The position numbers and the translations under genes were made by a program. Positions 29,301 through 37,640 of a stretch of DNA of 64,000 nucleotides are shown in pieces. Origin of the DNA: Amblyomma americanum (Eukaryota; Arthropoda; Arachnida; Ixodida; Ixodidae); NCBI RefSeq assembly GCF_052857255.1, contig NC_135497.1:183186204-183250203 (forward strand), given 5' to 3'. The number at the start of each line of letters is the position of its first letter. Position 1 is the stretch's first letter. The notes beneath the pieces were generated by a model, which saw only the letters and a list, made by a program, of their open reading frames with translations, ran no database searches and was not told the DNA's origin.

Positions 29301-29933
29301 TGGCTGTACAAACTAACGTTCTTGGACCAAGTCCTTGGTGTAAGAACGTTTTGGTAGAAACCTTAGTACCGCCGACTTAGAAACAAACACACAGCAAAAA
29401 CGCCCTGAATCCTTACACAACACAAGGGCAGCGATGAGCATGACCGCCGATGAAGGCGGATGACAGTCCACATCATCGTAGAACGGTCGCAACACGTAAT
29501 TAGCAAATGTGAGCGCCACAATGGCATTGCCAGCTGGCTTCACTATGACCAGCATGGTCCAGAGCTGAAGGAATGCGGGAAAAGGTCCGAATGCCGCCGA
29601 GATGTAGGCGTAGTCTCCTCCCGACTTTGGAATCATGGTGCCGAGTTCGGTGTAACACAGCGCGCCGATCAAGCAGGCCAGGCCCGTCAGCACCCACACG
29701 ACCAAAGCCAAGCCGATGGATCCAGAGTAAAGGATAACGCCGGCGGGCGACACGAAGATTCCAGCTCCGACAATCGTACCGACAATCATTGAAACGCCAT
29801 TGGAAAGGCCGAGCCTCTTCTTAAGCTCCATGGTAGATGTCCAAGTACGGTCTATCGGAAGCACATCTTGCTGGATAGAGGGGCCCTTTGGCAGAAGAGG
29901 CGATGTTTCGCTTTGGAAACCGTTCTCGGCCAT
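5233..29933 (-). CDS. SLC7A6-like: LAT/y+LAT-type amino-acid transporter light chain (multi-exon gene)
   Basis: Exons, transcript order: 29417-29933, 27197-27322, 25837-25936, 25476-25520, 21505-21628, 18640-18743, 17011-17107, 14456-14605, 9637-9811, and tentatively 5233-5330. All junctions keep phase and use GT/AG sites. The product is a 12-TM plasma or endosomal membrane exchanger of large neutral or cationic amino acids; the family normally pairs with the SLC3A2 heavy chain. Diagnostic features are the [13 protein letters not shown] loop in TM1 (residues 51-63; most relatives have GSG where this has GAG), Cys157 between TM3 and TM4 (position of the heavy-chain disulfide), the [13 protein letters not shown] stretch, and the [14 protein letters not shown] region. 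An acidic dileucine motif ETSPLL (9-14) precedes TM1. Length with the tentative last exon is 511 residues, normal for the family. The start has A at -3 and G at +4. The exact subfamily (LAT versus y+LAT) is inferred. Confidence 0.93.
5331..9636 (-). other. Intron 9 if exon 10 is right; otherwise 3' flank
   Basis: About 4.3 kb of AT-rich DNA with short A and T runs (for example poly-A at 6455-6470). I see no coding signal and no full-length repeat element here. Confidence 0.4.
9637..9811 (-). CDS. Transporter exon 9: TM11-TM12
   Basis: 175 bases, acceptor ATGCAG, donor GTGAGT at 9631-9636. It encodes [20 protein letters not shown], a second helix ending [12 protein letters not shown], and the tail start [11 protein letters not shown]. 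It ends with one base of a split codon, so another exon must follow. Confidence 0.94.
12116..12344 (-). repeat. Degenerate Ruka-like tRNA-derived SINE
   Basis: The plus strand shows the reverse complement of the SINE body (GGGACGCCGTAGTAAAGGGCT, GGGGTTCTTTAATGTGCGCC) followed by the decayed tRNA-like head near 12320-12344. It is strongly diverged from the other copies, suggesting an old insertion. Confidence 0.7.
13541..13770 (-). repeat. Ruka-like tRNA-derived SINE
   Basis: Near full-length copy in minus orientation. The tRNA-like head with B box (GGATCGAAC on the plus strand, near 13702) lies at the high-coordinate end, and the TTTAACATCCC tail end is at 13551-13561. Confidence 0.85.
14456..14605 (-). 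CDS. Transporter exon 8: TM9-TM10
   Basis: 150 bases in phase 0 on both sides, acceptor CATTTTCAG, donor GTATGA. It encodes [20 protein letters not shown] and then [17 protein letters not shown] and QPNTKRPIK, two helices and the conserved RPIK turn before TM11. Confidence 0.95.
14940..16014 (-). mobile_element. pogo/Tigger-type transposon, internally deleted, with TIRs and TA target duplication
   Basis: The element proper is 14942-16012 (1071 bases), flanked by TA on both sides. The left end CCGTATTTACTCACGTATAA and right end (reverse complement CCGTATTTACTTGCGTACAA) form terminal inverted repeats continuing into ACCCGC. A truncated transposase frame lies inside on the minus strand. TA duplication plus this transposase type place it in the Tc1/mariner superfamily, pogo/Tigger branch. 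It sits in intron 7 of the transporter gene. Confidence 0.88.
15120..15665 (-). pseudogene. pogo/Tigger transposase remnant, in-frame internal deletion
   Basis: From the Met at 15665 the frame gives [21 protein letters not shown], the first part of a pogo/CENP-B-type helix-turn-helix, then joins directly to LILDSFRGH, the second catalytic Asp motif of the DDE domain. The rest of the HTH and the first catalytic Asp are absent. The third motif reads RPLHV where the family has PLDV, so the last acidic residue is also lost. The frame is otherwise open to the stop at 15120-15122. This protein cannot be an active transposase. Confidence 0.85.
16126..16646. mobile_element. MITE with about 170-base imperfect terminal inverted repeats
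   Basis: The left arm (16126-16300) and right arm (16475-16646) are reverse complements with scattered mismatches. Shared blocks include AAAGGAGTAAAGACACC, CCATGTGGTATT, and ATGCTGTTTCGGTTT. The spacer of about 170 bases has no coding capacity. No clear target duplication was found, so the superfamily is open. It sits in intron 7, about 110 bases from the Tigger element. Confidence 0.75.
17011..17107 (-). CDS. Transporter exon 7: cytosolic loop to TM9
   Basis: 97 bases, acceptor CTTACAG, donor GTAAGT at 17005-17010. It encodes [20 protein letters not shown] and then [10 protein letters not shown], a conserved intracellular loop of the family. It ends in phase 0. Confidence 0.95.
17229..17503 (-). 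repeat. Ruka-like SINE with intact target-site duplication
   Basis: Full-length minus copy (about 17243-17490) flanked by direct repeats TATTCCTTTAAAATA (17229-17243) and TATTCATTTAAAATA (17489-17503), differing by one base. The tRNA-like head with A and B boxes lies at the high end, and GTTTAACGTC marks the tail. The duplication shows endonuclease-primed retrotransposition into intron 6. Confidence 0.9.
17504..18639 (-). other. Remainder of intron 6
   Basis: AT-rich sequence between the SINE and exon 6. I see no gene or recognisable repeat. Confidence 0.6.
18640..18743 (-). CDS. Transporter exon 6: TM8
   Basis: 104 bases, acceptor TTGCAG, donor GTGGGT at about 18634-18639. It encodes [20 protein letters not shown] and onward to [16 protein letters not shown]. 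The Arg codon CG/C is split with exon 7. Confidence 0.95.
18744..21504 (-). other. Intron 5
   Basis: 2.8 kb intron. The middle (about 19560-20100) is more GC-rich than the flanks but shows no domain, and open frames there are short. No repeat family was recognised. Confidence 0.6.
21505..21628 (-). CDS. Transporter exon 5: TM7
   Basis: 124 bases, acceptor TTTCTTCAG, donor GTAAGT at 21499-21504. It encodes [20 protein letters not shown] and onward to [13 protein letters not shown], including a full transmembrane helix and the start of the following loop. It ends in phase 0. Confidence 0.95.
21722..21893. repeat. Minisatellite, 17-19 base unit
   Basis: About nine tandem units of the type TACAAATGCCTTAAACCC, with progressive change to TACAATTGCCTTAAACC at the right end. 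It lies in intron 4, about 95 bases from exon 5. Confidence 0.9.
21894..25475 (-). other. Remainder of intron 4
   Basis: 3.6 kb of AT-rich DNA with no recognised element. Frames on both strands are short and have no motif. Confidence 0.6.
25476..25520 (-). CDS. Transporter exon 4: 45-base micro-exon
   Basis: Only 45 bases, encoding [16 protein letters not shown] across both junctions. The donor is AG/GTATGT and the acceptor ATTCTAG. The peptide is one of the most conserved stretches of LAT transporters, so the exon is secure despite its size. Confidence 0.94.
   Translation of the reverse strand, partial: ELSELCDRGIEESI
25837..25936 (-). CDS. Transporter exon 3: extracellular loop into TM6
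   Basis: 100 bases between TTGCAG and GTAAGC (25831-25836). It encodes [13 protein letters not shown] (containing an NLS N-glycosylation-like site) and then [14 protein letters not shown], the family's TM6 signature. The Trp codon TG/G is split with exon 4. Confidence 0.94.
25937..27196 (-). other. Intron 2
   Basis: 1.26 kb intron. The part nearest exon 2 (about 26650-27190) is more GC-balanced, but no coding or repeat signature was found. Confidence 0.6.
27197..27322 (-). CDS. Transporter exon 2: TM4-TM5
   Basis: Acceptor TTTTAG before 27322 and donor GTAGGT at 27191-27196. The split codon T/GT restores Cys. The peptide reads [18 protein letters not shown] and continues into a hydrophobic helix, matching the family's conserved INCYSVK-like segment. 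Confidence 0.95.
27690..28440 (+). mobile_element. 5'-truncated LINE: RT C-terminal part plus 3' tail
   Basis: Frame 27739-28128 encodes [20 protein letters not shown] and then [19 protein letters not shown], the conserved stretch after the reverse transcriptase of CR1/L2-like LINEs. Upstream in frame, SYCSLVW extends it to about 27690. A 3' UTR of about 290 bases ends in AAATAAATGG and an (AATTG)n tail at 28416-28438. The insertion lies in intron 1 of the transporter, antisense to it. The RT active site is absent. Confidence 0.85.
28510..28692 (+). repeat. Short SINE-like copy with duplicated segment in its tRNA-like head
   Basis: A tRNA-like head (CCCCGCCGCGTTGACTCGGG to GGTTCGATTCCGGCTGCGGC) is followed by a shortened body and tail (GACATTAAACCACATATACC). 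The block ATGACTGCCGAGCCCTAGG appears about twice in tandem around 28540-28580, lengthening the anticodon region. It lies in intron 1 just after the LINE tail. Confidence 0.7.
29417..29933 (-). CDS. Transporter exon 1: N-terminus, TM1-TM4
   Basis: 517 bases, 172 codons plus one base. It encodes the cytosolic N-terminus with ETSPLL, the unwound TM1 loop GTIVGAGIF, and TM2 and TM3, and it reaches conserved Cys157 and the start of TM4. The donor is TTGT/GTAAGG at 29411-29416. Confidence 0.95.
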
Positions 29934-30380
29934 TCTTCAAGCAAGCGGCACAGCGGGACGCAGAAATTTTGTACTACGACAAAACCCGACTTTTCTCGCA
30001 AGGAACTGGTACGAAGGCCGCAGCGATAAGGCTAAGCACACAGCACTGCAAGCGCCAGTGCCGGCCCTCTGGATATGACGGACCAACCACGCACATGGAA
30101 TCGACAACGCCCAGGGATGCAGTTCTTTCTGCACAAAGATGATCTGCTTCTCTCGCTCTCTCCCTTCGTTTCCCCTTCCCCTCTTCAGTTTATCCCATCT
30201 GACTTACGCTCCATCAGCTTCGCTCGTGGTTAAGCCCAGGCAGTGAAGATTATAAGCGATAACGCCACTGTAGCGGAACGCCGGACGAACAAAATTATAT
30301 CTCGGGGAACATAGTATCACAGACGCGACGCCAGAAAGGAAAAAGCGAACGCTCACCTGTTTCTCACTGACTGTCAGCTA
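29934..30380 (-). promoter_or_regulatory. 5' UTR and probable promoter region of the transporter
   Basis: GC-richer than the introns, lying directly upstream of the start codon. It contains a CT-rich plus-strand tract (30145-30190), purine-rich on the gene strand. No TATA box could be placed with confidence. An untranslated upstream exon cannot be excluded. Confidence 0.35.
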
Positions 30381-30650
30381 ACTTTGTTTTGTTTTTTAGA
30401 AAACATTTTCGCTTTTTTCTTTCGCGCAGTTTTTATGTCGCGCCAACACAATTCAGGACAAGCATTTATTTTTTTTTTCTGGCTCAGCTCTCTTGTCAAG
30501 CCAGCTTTACCAAAAACTTCACCGTCATCAACACCTCCAGTCGTAGTAAAAGGCTTAATTTATGCACACGTGGCTGTTCCATGCTTCTACCACCAGTGGC
30601 CCGGTGGCCCGGACAGCTGTTGCAAAGCCGAGCGAACACCACTTAGTTCA

Positions 30651-30689
30651 GCCTCAGTAGCCTTGGTACGTTAAACCCCACAAAACCAA
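30651..30689 (+). repeat. Forty-base SINE tail remnant flanked by a short direct repeat
   Basis: The tail signature TACGTTAAACCCCACAAAAC is present with nothing of the SINE body. CACTTAGTTCA (about 30640-30650) and CATTTAGTTCA (about 30690-30700) flank it as a likely target duplication, so this looks like an extreme 5' truncation. Confidence 0.5.
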
Positions 30690-30699
30690 CCATTTAGTT

Positions 30700-31956
30700 C
30701 AAATTCTTCGCTCGCGGTAAATAGTCCCCCCCCAAAAAAACCCTGGGCTTCACGAGAAATGGTTTGCGTCATTGGCATACATCTAGAGCTAACATGGAAT
30801 AACGAAGCCACTGACAGAAGTAATTTTACAAATGTCTGGCATGAATTAAAAATTCTCGCCACTCAGGATGCGTATCCGCTCAACACTTGTTCCTTGCTTG
30901 TTCTGCGAGGTAATCAGCTCCAAATACAGTTTTAAACAAGTTACATCCAAAAGCTTACTGTAAAGTCGCAGTAAAGGCACCCATCCGAATAAGCACTCGG
31001 CTTGGAAACCGCTGGGAGCCGGTTTTCAGCGCGCCACCGAGCGCGGTTGCTGGGCGGGTAATCAAAACGGCGCTCGCATGAGCTCGGGCGCAGGCGCAAT
31101 GAGATGTCGCGTTATCGCTGAGTGCGACGAGCAAGCTGCACCTTCACCACGGTGCTGTTATTCTTACACCGTGACCTTCGCCAATGGTTTCACTCCTTGC
31201 CCACGATTGAAACGTTCTCGCTGGGATGATGTCGGATTTTTTATATCTGCAAAGAGAACGACGCGCTTCACCACTTTCATGCCTGAGGCAAAAAATGACA
31301 CCTCAGGTTTCCATCATAGGTTTACATGTGTACGCTCTAGCAGCGGCAAATGGGGGCGATTGACCAGGACTGTACGCAGTAGGCGACTTCATTTCACTAA
31401 GGTGTTCCGCAGTCCATATGCAGTGATCCTTTAGTGTATCCTGGCCCGACAACGCCATGCCGGCCCTCAGGAATGACCGCGTGCCAGTCCATTTCGCACC
31501 GACGGTCTTGGGTTCGATTCCTGATGCGCTGAAGCCTGTGTATTTGTATCCTGCAACTCCTGTGGCTGAGCGCGCATGTAGTTGTACTCTCTGCCAAAGC
31601 ATTGCTGAATGCGGTATTTACTTCCCGTGCAACGTAGGCCAAATAAACACCTGCTAAAAAGAGAGTACAGCATCCGGTTTGCATTTTTTTTTTCTGTAAT
31701 TAGTTTTTTAAAGTGGCATTCGGCGGTATTTGGCTGGTTTCAAACACGGCTAGGCAACTCTCGGCGGTAATATCGCAGCCGCGCATTACTAGAGCATGCT
31801 CTGTACGCCGTCAGTTGCGTGCCCATAAACTACGCCATCTCATCGGAACGAATCCGATGCCCAGTCATGCCTGTGCGCGTGTCAGCGCGTCCACTTGCAG
31901 AAGGATGCAATACGGAAGAGAGACGCGTATGGCGGAAACTGTGCAGCTATACTATA
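30700..31956. other. Unassigned sequence with a tRNA-promoter-like segment
   Basis: An open frame at 31078-31434 (plus) has no recognised domain. At about 31430-31660, GGGTTCGATTCC (a B-box-like motif) followed by an AATAAAC-containing 3' part suggests an old tRNA-derived SINE, but the A box is weak. Otherwise nothing was recognised. Confidence 0.35.
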
Positions 31957-32915
31957 CACGGCGTCCCAGATAACTTTAGCCAGGGTTTTAAAATACACCG
32001 AGGCACTCTAAGGCTACGCGATCAAATGCATACTGCTGGCTATTGTACGGAGCATGTCACACTATTTTTATATTGTGCTTAATTGCGTAGTTAGCCGATA
32101 ATAATTGACCAATTTTGCAAGCAACGGAGATAGGCGAAAAAGGTCAAAGTGAAAGTTGTAGAACGGTCCGCAAAACTTCCGTTTGAACACTTTTAACTCT
32201 CAATGTACTACGTATCAGCTTTTTTTCCGCTGGCTGCAAATGCCCGCGAAATGCAAAAAAAAATACCACATGACATGCCGGCTTGCGCACCGCGATTGAA
32301 GTGCTCTCAAACGTTCCGGATAGGAACTAACAGATCTTTTAGCCCCGTGTGTTGCCCTTTGAAAGGGCAGCGACGCAGCAGCTGGCTGTGCGAGTTACGC
32401 CAGCGGTACGCTTCGCTCGCGGCGCTTGATGATAGCGACAAGAAGCCGCAGTCCTTATCGCTTGCGCCCCCGTAATCGCACAGCCAGAGCACGCGTCGCA
32501 GCCCTGTTACTTTTTAAACAGCAGCACGCCCGGCTAAATGAGCTGTTCGTTTGTTGGGCGCAACGTTTGAGAGCACTGCAGCCATTGCGTGCAAGCGGGC
32601 ATGTCACGTGGTATTTTTTATTGTATTTCGCGGGCGTCTGCAGAGAGCGAAAAAAAGCCGATCCGTAATAGATGGAAAGTTAGACACTGTTCAGTTCGAC
32701 GTTCCATGGACCGTTCTACAACTTTCTCATTGGACTTTTCCGCCTATCTTTGTTGCTTGCGAAGTTTAATTAATCTTGACTAATTGTGCAGTTAGGGCCA
32801 ATACAAAAACAGTGTGCGTTGCTCCATAAAATAGCCAGTAACATGCAACGGGTCGCGTCGTCTATAGTGCCGCGGCATATTTTTAAACCCTGGCAAACTT
32901 AGCTGGGACGCCCTG
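31957..32915. mobile_element. Fold-back DNA element with arms of about 350-450 bases
   Basis: The ends read CACGGCGTCCCAGATAACTT and, as reverse complement on the right, CAGGGCGTCCCAGCTAAGTT. TATA flanks both sides (31953-31956 and 32916-32919), consistent with a TATA or TA target duplication. The arms stay alignable through AGTGCTCTCAAACGTT (left near 32300, right near 32565) and on to CTGGCTGTGCGA/TCGCACAGCCAG around 32380 and 32478, leaving almost no unpaired loop. No protein is encoded. The superfamily is not assigned. Confidence 0.8.
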
Positions 32916-32919
32916 TATA

Positions 32920-34820
32920 TGGTGGGAAGCGTCGTCGGTGCACAAACTGAAATGAAGCCGGTTCACGCTCTCTGCTGTATATTCCAGTGGTTGTAATCGC
33001 GTCGGCAGTGCGACAGCGGGTCTATCAAAAAAAAAAATATCTTAGGGCACTTAAGTCTGCTTATGTGGAGGAATGCGAAAGCATGTATTTTGAGGAAAGG
33101 AAAGGACGCACTAACTCGCAGATCTAGACATCTCGGTGAGCACCTCAACTGCTTGATGTGCATATGTCGTCGATCCGAACCCCGGTCGCAAGTCTCAGAA
33201 AGCATGCAACAGAAGATGCATACGTCATTGGTCCGAACCCCTGTCGCAAGCTATAGCTTTCAACTTTACTAAAACATGTTAGATATATGCAAACAATGCT
33301 ATCACACCAACCAGAATGCTGTACGACGAACGGTTGCTTGAAATTCGAAGGTCAACTGGTGCGACACCATGGTGGACCACTTATGGCAAGGCCTATATCC
33401 ACACTTGACCTCTGGTTCGCTAGAAGGTCAACCGCCAACGCACGGCGAAATCGGCTTTACATAGGGTGGTGAAGCTTTCGCTTCGAAATGCCTCGAGCGT
33501 GGATTCACTGCAGATAGTACTGGCATGCCCCATACCAATGCATATTGCGTCGAACAAAATTTGCCCCATAGATTTCTTGTAAACCTTTCCCCTTGCAAAC
33601 CCCGCCACCGCTATCACGCGCTCGCGGCCATGAACGCGAGATAAACAAATACCGACCTGCATGCACAAATCTCAGTCTTTATCACGGACATTGTATTAAG
33701 ACATACAGGAGCTGAATATCGCTCAGAACATCAGCGAGAATTTCCTTCGGAGTAATTTAGCCGCCGCGGTGGCTGCGTGGTTATGGCGCTTGGCTAATTT
33801 CATTTACTATTTATATTTCATTTACGTATATTTATTTACTATTCCTGCCTTCAGTAAGCGCGCCATCGAACCACAGCGCAAAGCATAGGCTTTTTTCCTT
33901 GGCATTGCAACACCCACGGCCCAGTAAGAAAAAATTGTTTTTTTTGTACTTATGGTGTATCATACACGGTGAGTGCATAGGCTGCTAAGCACTAAAATTA
34001 TATTTTAGGGAAAATACGTACACGGTCGTCCACTTCTACCCTGAACACCGCTCTGCGTGGCCAGCGCTCCGTGGAGCGCCTCTCGCGGGCGCCTGGAAAC
34101 TAGCGCGCAAGCGCACTGACAGCTGTAGCGGCAACGTTTAGGTGGGGCCTCCGCTGCGTCGTCTGCTTAAGCGCGGCGCTTCTGCCAAGGTACGCTTGCT
34201 TTGCTGTAAAGCTAACTTTGCTCTTGCTATGCGCACGAAAATCGAAAGTCCGGCACGGTTCCTGAAGGCGCAGCAACTGCGCTTGGTTCTGTGCAGCACA
34301 TGCTTGTGTGCAGCACAAGCGGAGTTCATGTCTTGGCACACAATTAAAAACGGGGCCATCGCAGAAATTCCAGTACTTTCGGTCCTTAAGCAGTCGAGGT
34401 GCTCTTATGAGTGCCAAAATTTCCTGTCACTCATTTCATTAAAAAAAACAAACAATCGAGCTCAGGTTACAAGCTAAGGTCATTCTCCAGCGAGAGCTAG
34501 CAGCATTACTGTGCTAAGCGGCTATGATTGGCTCAATGGGTCTTTCTGCTTTCAATAACTGCAGGTGTGGCTTTTCGATTACAATAAAAAATACAAGCAA
34601 TGCACAGTTGTTGCGACCAGAACATTTTTTTAATTGCTTTCCAGAATGCCGTACTGATACCTTGTGGTGGCTGAAATGAGTGTATCAATGCACTACATGC
34701 CAAGCACAACGGTGCAAGTATGCTGAAACGCTAGGTTAATTCCCGTATCTCACGGTGTCATGGGCTAAGGCTGCATTCGAAAGTAGCATCAGGACAAGCA
34801 GATGCATTCATCTAACTAAA
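32920..34820. other. Unassigned DNA with SINE fragments and a 58-base tandem duplication
   Basis: A SINE-tail-like piece (GAGGAAAGGAAAGGACGCA) lies near 33090. Two adjacent copies of a unit containing GATCCGAACCCCGGTCGCAA occur at about 33155-33270. A head-only SINE lies at 33760-33796. No gene was recognised. Confidence 0.4.
33760..33796 (+). repeat. Head-only SINE fragment
   Basis: GCCGCCGCGGTGGCTGCGTG and the following TTATGGCGCTTGGCTA match the first 37 bases of the tRNA-like head; body and tail are absent. SINE copies normally lose the 5' end, so this is a secondary deletion or a chance tRNA-like piece. Confidence 0.5.
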
Positions 34821-34831
34821 AAACCCAAGAA

Positions 34832-35700
34832 CCAACCAAGCTAGGTAATCCATAGCTTAAAAGGACATTGAGAACAAATAGAAGTTGACCTGTATAGATG
34901 GAGTACCGCACATTAAGCGAAAGGAGACCCCTCTCCACTAAAATGGATCTTTTATAAGCTAGAAATGAGCATAAAACGAAGTACAGGTGTTGCCATTCCC
35001 GGTCGATTTCGCATGTAAAATGCGCATGTCGACACCGAAGCTTGGGCGTGGATCCCACAGGCTACGCAAAAACGCTATTCACTTCAAACAGTGGCAACCC
35101 GTCCTTTTCGGTAACGGCGTCACGAGTTCGACTGATGGCGTCTTCACACTTGGCTCTCTCCACAACACCCGAGCCGGTGAAAAAATACCCCCAAAACGAC
35201 GCAAAAAACTGTGAAACGGTGTCGCCCACAGAGAGCCGCTTGATTTATATGAACTATAGGAGTCACGCACTGCGCTTGCTAATGCGAAGGCGGCGATGTT
35301 TTGCCGAGTTCAGCTGCGCGCTACTGAAGCGCCGAGTTTAACGCAATCGGCTTTTGAAGCTTAAGAGAAAAGGACGAAAAGCCTGGATTGTGACATTGTA
35401 TTACACTGTCTCTCATTGCGTACTGCTTTCAACTTCTTCCATGTAGATTCGTGCTTGAGCGAAGCTCTGATTGCTGGAAAAATAAAACTGTATGGTCGTG
35501 AGACGGAGCGATTGCCAGCGGTGAATAGTCAAGTACATACAATGCCAACGCTCGTCTCGTTATCTGGGTTTTTGCAAACAAACCAATCTTCTTTTCCTGA
35601 TATTTTGATGAAGAAGTACGGCACGGTGGAAACGTGGGATTCATGCACCCTAGGTATGCTTCTAAATTGATTATATTACAGCACAGCAAAGTTACCTCTC
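34832..35700 (+). repeat. Dispersed repeat, copy 1
   Basis: Matches the split copy at 61070-63800 in the same orientation. Shared landmarks are AAGCTAGGTAATCCATAGCT, GAGTACCGC, GTAAAATGCGCATGTCGACACC, GTGGCAACCCG, GCGATTGCCAGCGGT and ATTCATGCACC. No protein was recognised in either copy. Its right end abuts the Harbinger-like terminal repeat at 35709. Confidence 0.65.
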
Positions 35701-35952
35701 AAAAGAAATTCTGGGGCCGTATTACGTACCGCTCTCAACACTAAAACGCTCACAATGCCCCGCTCCTATTGATCGGCCTTGGCCGGCGGACATCAGAATT
35801 TTTGCGCCACCGGCAGCTTCTATTCACGTAGTGAACACTGCTGCAGTGATGATGTTGCGCACTTAATTAGGCGGGCTGAATGTGACTGAAACTTGCAAGC
35901 AAAAAACGTAGCCCCTATAGTACGCCCACAATCTTTGCGAGGGAAAATGGCA

Positions 35953-36110
35953 ACAAACGTAGCAGCGTGCTGCGGCGGCGCGAGTATCGAGAAGAGTCCG
36001 CAAAGACGCTTTTGGTTTGCCGGTCGAGTTGCTTCGACGCGAGTTTCGCCTGGACAGGGACACTGCACGGTGGTCGTGTCAAGTACAGCGGAAGTTCATG
36101 CCTAAACCTG
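35953..36110 (+). pseudogene. N-terminal remnant of a Harbinger-type transposase
   Basis: Two overlapping frames read VLRRREYREESAKT and then, after a one-base shift, LPVELLRREFRLDRDTARWS. The FRLDRDTARW stretch resembles the conserved start of HARBI1-like transposases (an F+x+R...W pattern). It lies about 240 bases inside the left terminal repeat. The catalytic DDE part between this and the C-terminal piece is not visible. Confidence 0.5.
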
Positions 36111-36245
36111 TGTTGTATCTGTTTTCTTTCAAGTCTGCGACTCCAACCTTCGAATCCTCGCCACAGACCCGCTGCCCCGGCTCGTGCCACGATGCATTCG
36201 CCTACTTGTGGCTGCGATTTGAGGTGGTGAGATACATGTTGGAGG

Positions 36246-36560
36246 AAAATGAAAATTGATTTTTGAGGAAAGGAAATGACGCAATAACTTCCTCACCTAT
36301 CTCAGCGGACACTCAAACCACTCTGTAAGGGAGGGACAGAGGAGGGAGTGAAAGAAGAAAGGAAGGAAAAGTTGCCTAGTGGAGGTGTCCAGAACGAATC
36401 CGACCACCTGGGGATCTTTAAGACACACTGACATCGCACAGCACACGGCCGCCTTTTGCGTTTCACCTCCATCCAAACGCGGTCGCCGTGGTCGGGTTCG
36501 AACTCGGGCACACCGGCTCAGCAGACGAGCACCTTAACCACTGAACCACCACGGCGGGTG
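36246..36560 (-). repeat. SINE (longer-bodied variant) with 12-base target duplication
   Basis: Minus copy carrying the variant 3' half (GGGAGGGACAGAGGAGGGAG, TTTTGAGGAAAGGAAATGAC). CATGTTGGAGGA occurs at 36234-36245 and again at 36561-36572, a perfect target duplication. It inserted into the transposase remnant of the Harbinger-like element. Confidence 0.9.
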
Positions 36561-36934
36561 CATGTTGGAGGACGGAGAGTTTCTTCGAGGTAAGCAGTAA
36601 GAAAGCCCTGTCTCGGTGACATATATCGAGCTACAGTGGTCTGCATGCACTGAAGCTACAAAAATGGTGCGTGCTCGTTGCACTTAGGAATACGCATTGC
36701 GGTACGATACATACGCCTTGTGCGAGTTGCGCCTGTGTTGTTACTGAATGCAGCAGAAACACAAGGCACATAAAGCATTGTTGAAATGCATAGTATTCCA
36801 GGCTCAAACCAAGCCAGAAGGCCTTTGTACGGCACTTGTGGTGTGTTGGAATTAGCAGTGAATCGTTTACATCAACATGAGCTTCCAAAGGTGTCCTTTC
36901 AACGGTGTTTGCCTAAACATCTCAGTCGTGCAAA

Positions 36935-37054
36935 GGTTTCAGATGCTACAAGCCGGAGCGAGCGGCTGTCATCATGGCAGCATGTGCAGCGCTGCACAAC
37001 CTCTCCTTGGAGGCCCCTACTTCAGCGGACAACGAGGATGCCCCCTGCCCCTGA
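36935..37054 (+). pseudogene. C-terminal remnant of a Harbinger-type transposase
   Basis: The frame reads GFRCYKPERAAVIMAACAAL and then HNLSLEAP before a stop at 37052-37054. The Y-x-P-E-+-A...AC-A-LHN pattern is the hallmark of the DDE_4 (PIF/Harbinger) C-terminus. A TAA lies upstream in the same frame at about 36912, so the remnant is cut off from its N-terminal part. Confidence 0.7.
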
Positions 37055-37568
37055 AGACAATGGCCCGCCTCACCTATACTTCCGGGGGAAAGCCGTGCGT
37101 GTACATGTGAGCCAGCTGCGGAGAAACTGTCTCCAACAGCGACTGGTACAGTTGCACGGGCGATAACATAGGCAATGAACTCGCCGGCCAAGCCTTTGCA
37201 GGCAAGGCAGTGTCCAGCCAATGCTTGTGTGTATGTCGTGGTTGTTTTGGCTACAGCTAGGGAAGTGGCAGCTTTTTTTTCTTTTTCTTGTTCGCGCTGT
37301 GTGTCTGGAAGCCAGCAGTGGCAAAGAAGAAAGCGTGCACACCAGCTGCCATATCATCATAGAGTTCCCCGCGCAGCCACTTCAGTCTCGGTCTCCACTT
37401 GAAATTCGAGCCGGAACAACTCCTCCAGCAAGCCAAAAGCATCTTCATGCACCCTCCTATGCCGTTGCCCGTGTGGACCCAGCTGCCCCTCCACTGCCGT
37501 CATCTTGCAGCCTGCCTGTGCTGTGCGGAGAGCCACCTGTGCTCGCTGTTTGCATGACAAAGCACGTG

Positions 37569-37640
37569 AATAAATAGTGTAATGTTGAAGCAAGGAGGGC
37601 AATGTTTGATGAAATCAGAAAGTACCACCGAACCTTTATT
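37569..37640. terminator. Facing polyadenylation signals on both strands
   Basis: AATAAA on the plus strand at 37569-37574 and on the minus strand at 37635-37640, only 60 bases apart and pointing at each other. This is the arrangement expected where the plus-strand transposase and minus-strand Myb-like transcripts converge. It could also be chance in AT-rich DNA. Confidence 0.35.

Noticed and set aside
31430..31660. Possible tRNA gene around GGGTTCGATTCC
   Set aside because: No cloverleaf could be formed; at best an old SINE.
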